Of a DNA stretch of 64,000 nt, positions 60,934 to 64,000 are shown piece by piece (position 1 is the stretch's first letter; each line of letters opens with the position of its first letter). A program made the position numbers and the translations under genes. Under the pieces are notes generated by a model, which saw nothing but the letters and a program-made list of their open reading frames with translations, was not told where the DNA came from and searched no databases. The stretch covers positions 62,001 through 126,000 of the forward strand of contig SMDE01000007.1 of the NCBI GenBank assembly GCA_004346725.1. The letters run 5' to 3'. Source of the stretch: Phytobacter diazotrophicus. GTDB taxonomy: Bacteria; Pseudomonadota; Gammaproteobacteria; Enterobacterales; Enterobacteriaceae.

Positions 60934-61281
60934 TTATTCCGCGTCCGGCTCTTCGGATTTGTACTTCGCCGCCGTCTCTTTGATCAGCTGCTGCAATTCG
61001 CCGCGCTGGTACATTTCGATTACGATGTCGCACCCGCCAACCAGCTCGCCATCAACCCACAGTTGCGGGAAGGTCGGCCAGTTTGCATATTTCGGCAGCT
61101 CGGCGCGAATGTCCGGGTTTTGCAGAATATCAACGTAAGCAAAACGTTCGCCACAGGCGGAGAGCGCTTGCACTGCCTGTGCGGAAAAGCCGCAGCTTGG
61201 CAGCTTCGGAGAGCCTTTCATATACAGGAGAATCGGGTTTTCAGCGATCTGACGCTGGATTTTTTCAAGGGTAGAGCTCAT
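60934..61281 (-). CDS. grxD: GrxD, monothiol glutaredoxin 4
   Basis: Cytosolic glutaredoxin of 115 residues, same length as E. coli, that carries [2Fe-2S] clusters, often with BolA-type partners. The CGFS active site has Cys30. The glutathione-binding WPTFPQLWVDGELVGGCDI segment is conserved. The ATG at 61281 (MSSTLEKIQRQIAEN) is the family start; 14 upstream codons are not conserved. Confidence 0.97.
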   Translation of the reverse strand: MSSTLEKIQRQIAENPILLYMKGSPKLPSCGFSAQAVQALSACGERFAYVDILQNPDIRAELPKYANWPTFPQLWVDGELVGGCDIVIEMYQRGELQQLIKETAAKYKSEEPDAE

Positions 61282-61622
61282 TGTCTTGCTTCCTTCAACT
61301 TCTTTTCGGCAGATAGTCGTCATTGTAACGGTTAAGGTGCGTAACCGAAAATAACATTTTGTTCACCACTCATTATTTTATCGTCTGTTGCGATAAGTTG
61401 CTTTTAAAATATCACTTATCTTACGTTTCACCGCACGTCAATAGTTCAACATTTGAGCTTCTTCCAGAGTCAATTGGTGATTTTTTTTGCGCTTGCTAAC
61501 GAAACACAGTTTTAGATGCAAAAACCCTATTAACTTTTGTGCTTTTTTTAGATTAGAATCGACGCGGTTCTAAATCATACGCAAGCATTATTGAATGCCT
61601 GCACTTATCAGGGGATTGCTCA
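61282..61622. other. divergent grxD/mepH intergenic region
   Basis: An AT-rich control region of 341 bases. TAGAAT (61554-61559) with TTAACT 18 bases upstream is a possible mepH promoter. No gene, sRNA or operator was recognised. Confidence 0.5.
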
Positions 61623-62459
61623 GTGGCGCGAATTCATACAGCTTCGATCACGCTCTGTGCTTTGTTGTTCACCACGTTGACTTTCACGCCATTAGCGAAT
61701 GCTTCCGAGCAGACGCGAGGTTCGGCCGTGCATAAGACAACGCATCTGGCGAAAGCATCCGAGAGTAAGAAAAAAACCACCACAGAAAAAACATCAAAGA
61801 AAAGCAGTCGCACCGAAACAAAAACAACGGCTAAAGCCGGAAATAAAAAAGTGGCAGTGACGAAAAAATCGTCAACCAGCAGCAAAAATACCACCAGTAA
61901 GAATTCCTCCCGTCACAGTAAAACCAGCACGAAACCCATCGCCGCTACCGCTATGACGGAAAAATGCACAAAGCGTAAAGGCCATAAACCGCACTGTGTA
62001 AAAGTGAAAAACAGCAAACTTGTTGCGCTTTCCGATGCGCACAAAGTCCGCATCCAAAAAGTACAGAAAACTGCCATGTCCAAACTGATGAATCAGATTG
62101 GCAAACCTTATCATTGGGGCGGCACCTCCCCGATGACCGGCTTTGATTGCAGTGGTCTGGTCTATTACGCCTATAAAGATCTGGTGAAATTCCGCATTCC
62201 CCGCACCGCGAACGAAATGTATCACCTGCGTGATGCCTCTCCGGTCAACGTTGCGGAACTGGAAAGCGGCGATCTGGTGTTCTTCCGTACGCAGGGTCGT
62301 GGTACCGCGGATCACGTGGGAGTGTATGTCGGCAACGGCAAATTCATTCAGTCACCACGCAGCGGCCAGGATATTCAGATTACCTCATTAAGCGAAGATT
62401 ACTGGCAGCGTCATTATGTGGGTGCCCGCAGAGTGGTTACGCCAAAAACCATCCGCTAA
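61623..62459 (+). CDS. mepH: MepH, peptidoglycan DD-endopeptidase (NlpC/P60)
   Basis: Secreted murein hydrolase of 278 residues (E. coli 271) that cuts D-Ala-mDAP cross-links for cell growth. It starts at GTG with a signal peptide to about residue 27. A long Lys/Thr/Ser-rich linker (40-110) follows. The NlpC/P60 domain holds catalytic Cys in TGFDCSGLVYYAY, His in GTADHVGVYVGNG and a later polar residue. The linker is of very low complexity and likely varies between strains. Confidence 0.96.
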   Translation: MARIHTASITLCALLFTTLTFTPLANASEQTRGSAVHKTTHLAKASESKKKTTTEKTSKKSSRTETKTTAKAGNKKVAVTKKSSTSSKNTTSKNSSRHSKTSTKPIAATAMTEKCTKRKGHKPHCVKVKNSKLVALSDAHKVRIQKVQKTAMSKLMNQIGKPYHWGGTSPMTGFDCSGLVYYAYKDLVKFRIPRTANEMYHLRDASPVNVAELESGDLVFFRTQGRGTADHVGVYVGNGKFIQSPRSGQDIQITSLSEDYWQRHYVGARRVVTPKTIR

Positions 62460-62466
62460 TCTCCTG

Positions 62467-62486
62467 CCTGCCGCTAATGCGGCAGG
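62467..62486 (+). terminator. terminator of mepH
   Basis: CCTGCCGC, loop TAAT, GCGGCAGG followed at a short distance by CTCTCTTTTTT. Confidence 0.8.
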
Positions 62487-62532
62487 TAACTCTCTCTTTT
62501 TTCTCCCCTTTCGATTTGCTACCCTATCCTTA

Positions 62533-62554
62533 CACTCAATAAGGTTATTGAGTG
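62533..62554. promoter_or_regulatory. inverted repeat in the sodB leader
   Basis: CACTCAATAA, GG, TTATTGAGTG: a 10-bp dyad 26 bases before the sodB ATG. It corresponds in position to the stem-loop of the E. coli sodB leader that affects RyhB and Hfq action. It could also be a protein-binding dyad at the promoter. Confidence 0.5.
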
Positions 62555-62579
62555 CATTACAACAATAAGGAGTGAAGCA

Positions 62580-63161
62580 ATGTCGTTCGAATTACCTGCA
62601 TTACCGTATGCAAAAGACGCCCTGGCTCCGCACATTTCTGCGGAAACACTGGAGTACCATCACGGCAAACATCATCAGGCTTATGTTACCAACCTGAACA
62701 ACCTGATTAAAGGCAGCCCGCTGGAAGGTAAAACGCTGGAAGAGATTATTCGTAGCTCTGAGGGCGGCGTGTTTAACAATGCAGCCCAGGTCTGGAACCA
62801 TACCTTCTACTGGCATTGTCTGGCCCCGAACGCAGGCGGTGAACCAACCGGTGCAGTGGCGGCTGCGATCACCGAAGCTTTTGACAGCTTTGCTGAGTTT
62901 AAAGCGAAATTCACGGATGCCGCAGTGAAGAACTTTGGTTCAGGCTGGACGTGGCTTGTGAAAAACGCCGATGGCAAACTGGCCATTGTTTCGACATCAA
63001 ATGCCGGAACACCGCTGACCACCGACGCCACGCCGCTGCTGACTGTGGATGTGTGGGAACACGCTTACTACATTGACTATCGTAACGCCCGTCCAAACTA
63101 TCTGGAGCATTTCTGGGCGCTGGTCAACTGGGAGTTTGTCGCGAAGAACCTCGCCGCGTAA
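62580..63161 (+). CDS. sodB: SodB, iron superoxide dismutase
   Basis: Cytosolic Fe-SOD of 193 residues, same length as E. coli SodB. Iron ligands are in [10 protein letters not shown] (His27), WNHTFYWHC (His74) and [11 protein letters not shown] (Asp and His). The residue pattern FGSGWTWLV is of the iron type. In E. coli it is repressed by the sRNA RyhB during iron limitation. Confidence 0.98.
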   Translation: MSFELPALPYAKDALAPHISAETLEYHHGKHHQAYVTNLNNLIKGSPLEGKTLEEIIRSSEGGVFNNAAQVWNHTFYWHCLAPNAGGEPTGAVAAAITEAFDSFAEFKAKFTDAAVKNFGSGWTWLVKNADGKLAIVSTSNAGTPLTTDATPLLTVDVWEHAYYIDYRNARPNYLEHFWALVNWEFVAKNLAA

Positions 63162-63165
63162 TCAT

Positions 63166-63192
63166 CAGGAGGGGAAACCCTCCTGTTTTTTT
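63166..63192. terminator. terminator of sodB, facing ydhP
   Basis: CAGGAGGG, loop GAAA, CCCTCCTG followed by seven T. The convergent ydhP ends at its right edge. Confidence 0.92.
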
Positions 63193-64000
63193 ACTCCGCT
63201 GCTGTGCAGGTGCGTTCTGCGCTGGCTCTGCCGGAAAACAGCACCAACAGTAGTGCCATCCCTGCAATAATCGCCCCGGTAACCGGCACAACGGTATACC
63301 CCAGACCACCCGAAATCACCGCGCCCCCTGCCGCTGCCCCCAGCGCATTGCCCAGGTTAAACGCGCCAATATTGACAGACGACGACAATCCGGGTGCTTC
63401 ATGTGCCACACGCATAACACGCATCTGCAACGGAGGCACTACCGCAAAGGTTGCCGCGCCCCAGATAACCATGCTGATTGCCGCACCGATCTCACTGCGC
63501 GCCAGCCAGGGGATCGCAACCATAATCACGATCAATAACAGCAAGAAGCCTTTCAGGGTCGCTGTGACCGAGCGGTCAGCCAGCTTGCCACCAAGGTAGT
63601 TGCCAATGGAGAATCCAACGCCCACCAGCACCAGCATCGCGGTGATAAAGGCCGGTGTGGCATCGGTAATACGGTGCAGGACCGGTGAAATGTAGGTGTA
63701 AAGCGTGAACATCGCCCCTGCCCCCAGTACCGTCGTCAGTAACGCGGAAACCACCTGAGGTCGCATTAAGACCGCCAGCTCTTTGCGCACATCAGGACGT
63801 TCGCCGGCACTGCCTTTCGGCAAGGAAAAATAGAGACTGACCATGGCGATAACCCCCAGCCCCGCCGTAGCAAGGAACGACATGCGCCAGCCAATCGCCC
63901 CGCCCAGCCAGGTTGCTGCAGGCACACCGCCAATATTGGCGATAGTCAGCCCCATAAACATGGTCGCCACTGCGCTTGCCTGTTTTTCTTTTGCCACCAC
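63191..64000 (-). CDS. ydhP: YdhP, MFS transporter (partial, N-terminus beyond the window)
   Basis: The last 269 residues of a major facilitator family transporter; the E. coli protein is about 389 residues, so roughly the first 120 are outside the window. About eight hydrophobic helices are visible. It matches E. coli YdhP along its length (QASAVATMFMGLTIANIGGV; GVGFSIGNYLGGKLADRSV). It belongs to the drug:H+ antiporter DHA1 group; the substrate is unproven. Confidence 0.92.
   Translation of the reverse strand: MVAKEKQASAVATMFMGLTIANIGGVPAATWLGGAIGWRMSFLATAGLGVIAMVSLYFSLPKGSAGERPDVRKELAVLMRPQVVSALLTTVLGAGAMFTLYTYISPVLHRITDATPAFITAMLVLVGVGFSIGNYLGGKLADRSVTATLKGFLLLLIVIMVAIPWLARSEIGAAISMVIWGAATFAVVPPLQMRVMRVAHEAPGLSSSVNIGAFNLGNALGAAAGGAVISGGLGYTVVPVTGAIIAGMALLLVLFSGRASAERTCTAAE

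Overview
The window is chromosomal DNA of a motile, facultatively anaerobic member of the Enterobacteriaceae. From about 9.5 kb onward nearly every gene aligns from memory with an Escherichia coli K-12 counterpart (FNR, PntAB, RsxB-E, TyrS and Tus are close to identical). The accessory genes and several missing E. coli neighbours rule out E. coli itself. An Enterobacter, Lelliottia or Leclercia type organism fits, but the genus cannot be fixed from this sequence. No rRNA, tRNA, IS element, prophage or CRISPR array was seen. One small RNA gene (mcaS) and one replication terminator (a TerB-type site in front of tus) were found, so the window lies in or near the replication terminus region.

Bases 1-9.5 kb are accessory. 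They hold a flavin/iron-sulfur oxygenase reductase, a chemoreceptor with a flagellar sigma-28 promoter, a mesX-mesD pair (an oxygen-dependent core methionine synthase and its DUF1852 partner), a class 2 ArgC-like semialdehyde dehydrogenase with a divergent LysR regulator, a second Tar/Tsr-like chemoreceptor with its own sigma-28 promoter, and a decayed gene remnant. Next come a LexA-controlled umuC with no umuD beside it, smrA, the sRNA gene mcaS with an upstream CRP site, ogt, fnr (with its own FNR box) and uspE. A divergent LysR/PACE efflux pair and a MscS-type channel lead into pntBA.

From 20.6 to 36.6 kb the order follows the E. coli terminus map: ydgH, ydgI, folM, ydgC, rstAB (PhoP box), tus with TerB, fumC, fumA, manA, ydgA, uspF, add, ydgJ. 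The uid, hdhA and mal genes that separate ydgA from add in E. coli are absent, and uspF sits there instead. From 36.7 to 64 kb: blr, cnu, ydgK, rsxABCDGE-nth (electron transport complex that keeps SoxR reduced, plus endonuclease III), a CopD-like membrane protein, dtpA, gstA, tyrS, pdxH, mliC, anmK, slyB, slyA, ydhIJK, sodC, ydhF, ydhL, nemRA-gloA, rnt, grxD, mepH, sodB and the end of ydhP. Relative to E. coli, pdxY (between gstA and tyrS) and lhr (between rnt and grxD) are missing.

The main themes are redox and stress handling (FNR, Rsx, SodB, SodC, FumA/FumC, NemRA-GloA, GrxD, PntAB, three Usp domains), envelope stress and PhoP-linked genes (rstAB, slyB, slyA), and SOS/alkylation repair (umuC, ogt, nth). 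The least ordinary part is the 3-7.3 kb cluster LysR / argC-like / mesX / mesD. The most intriguing single regulatory element is a perfect 20-bp palindrome touching the ribosome binding site of uspF.
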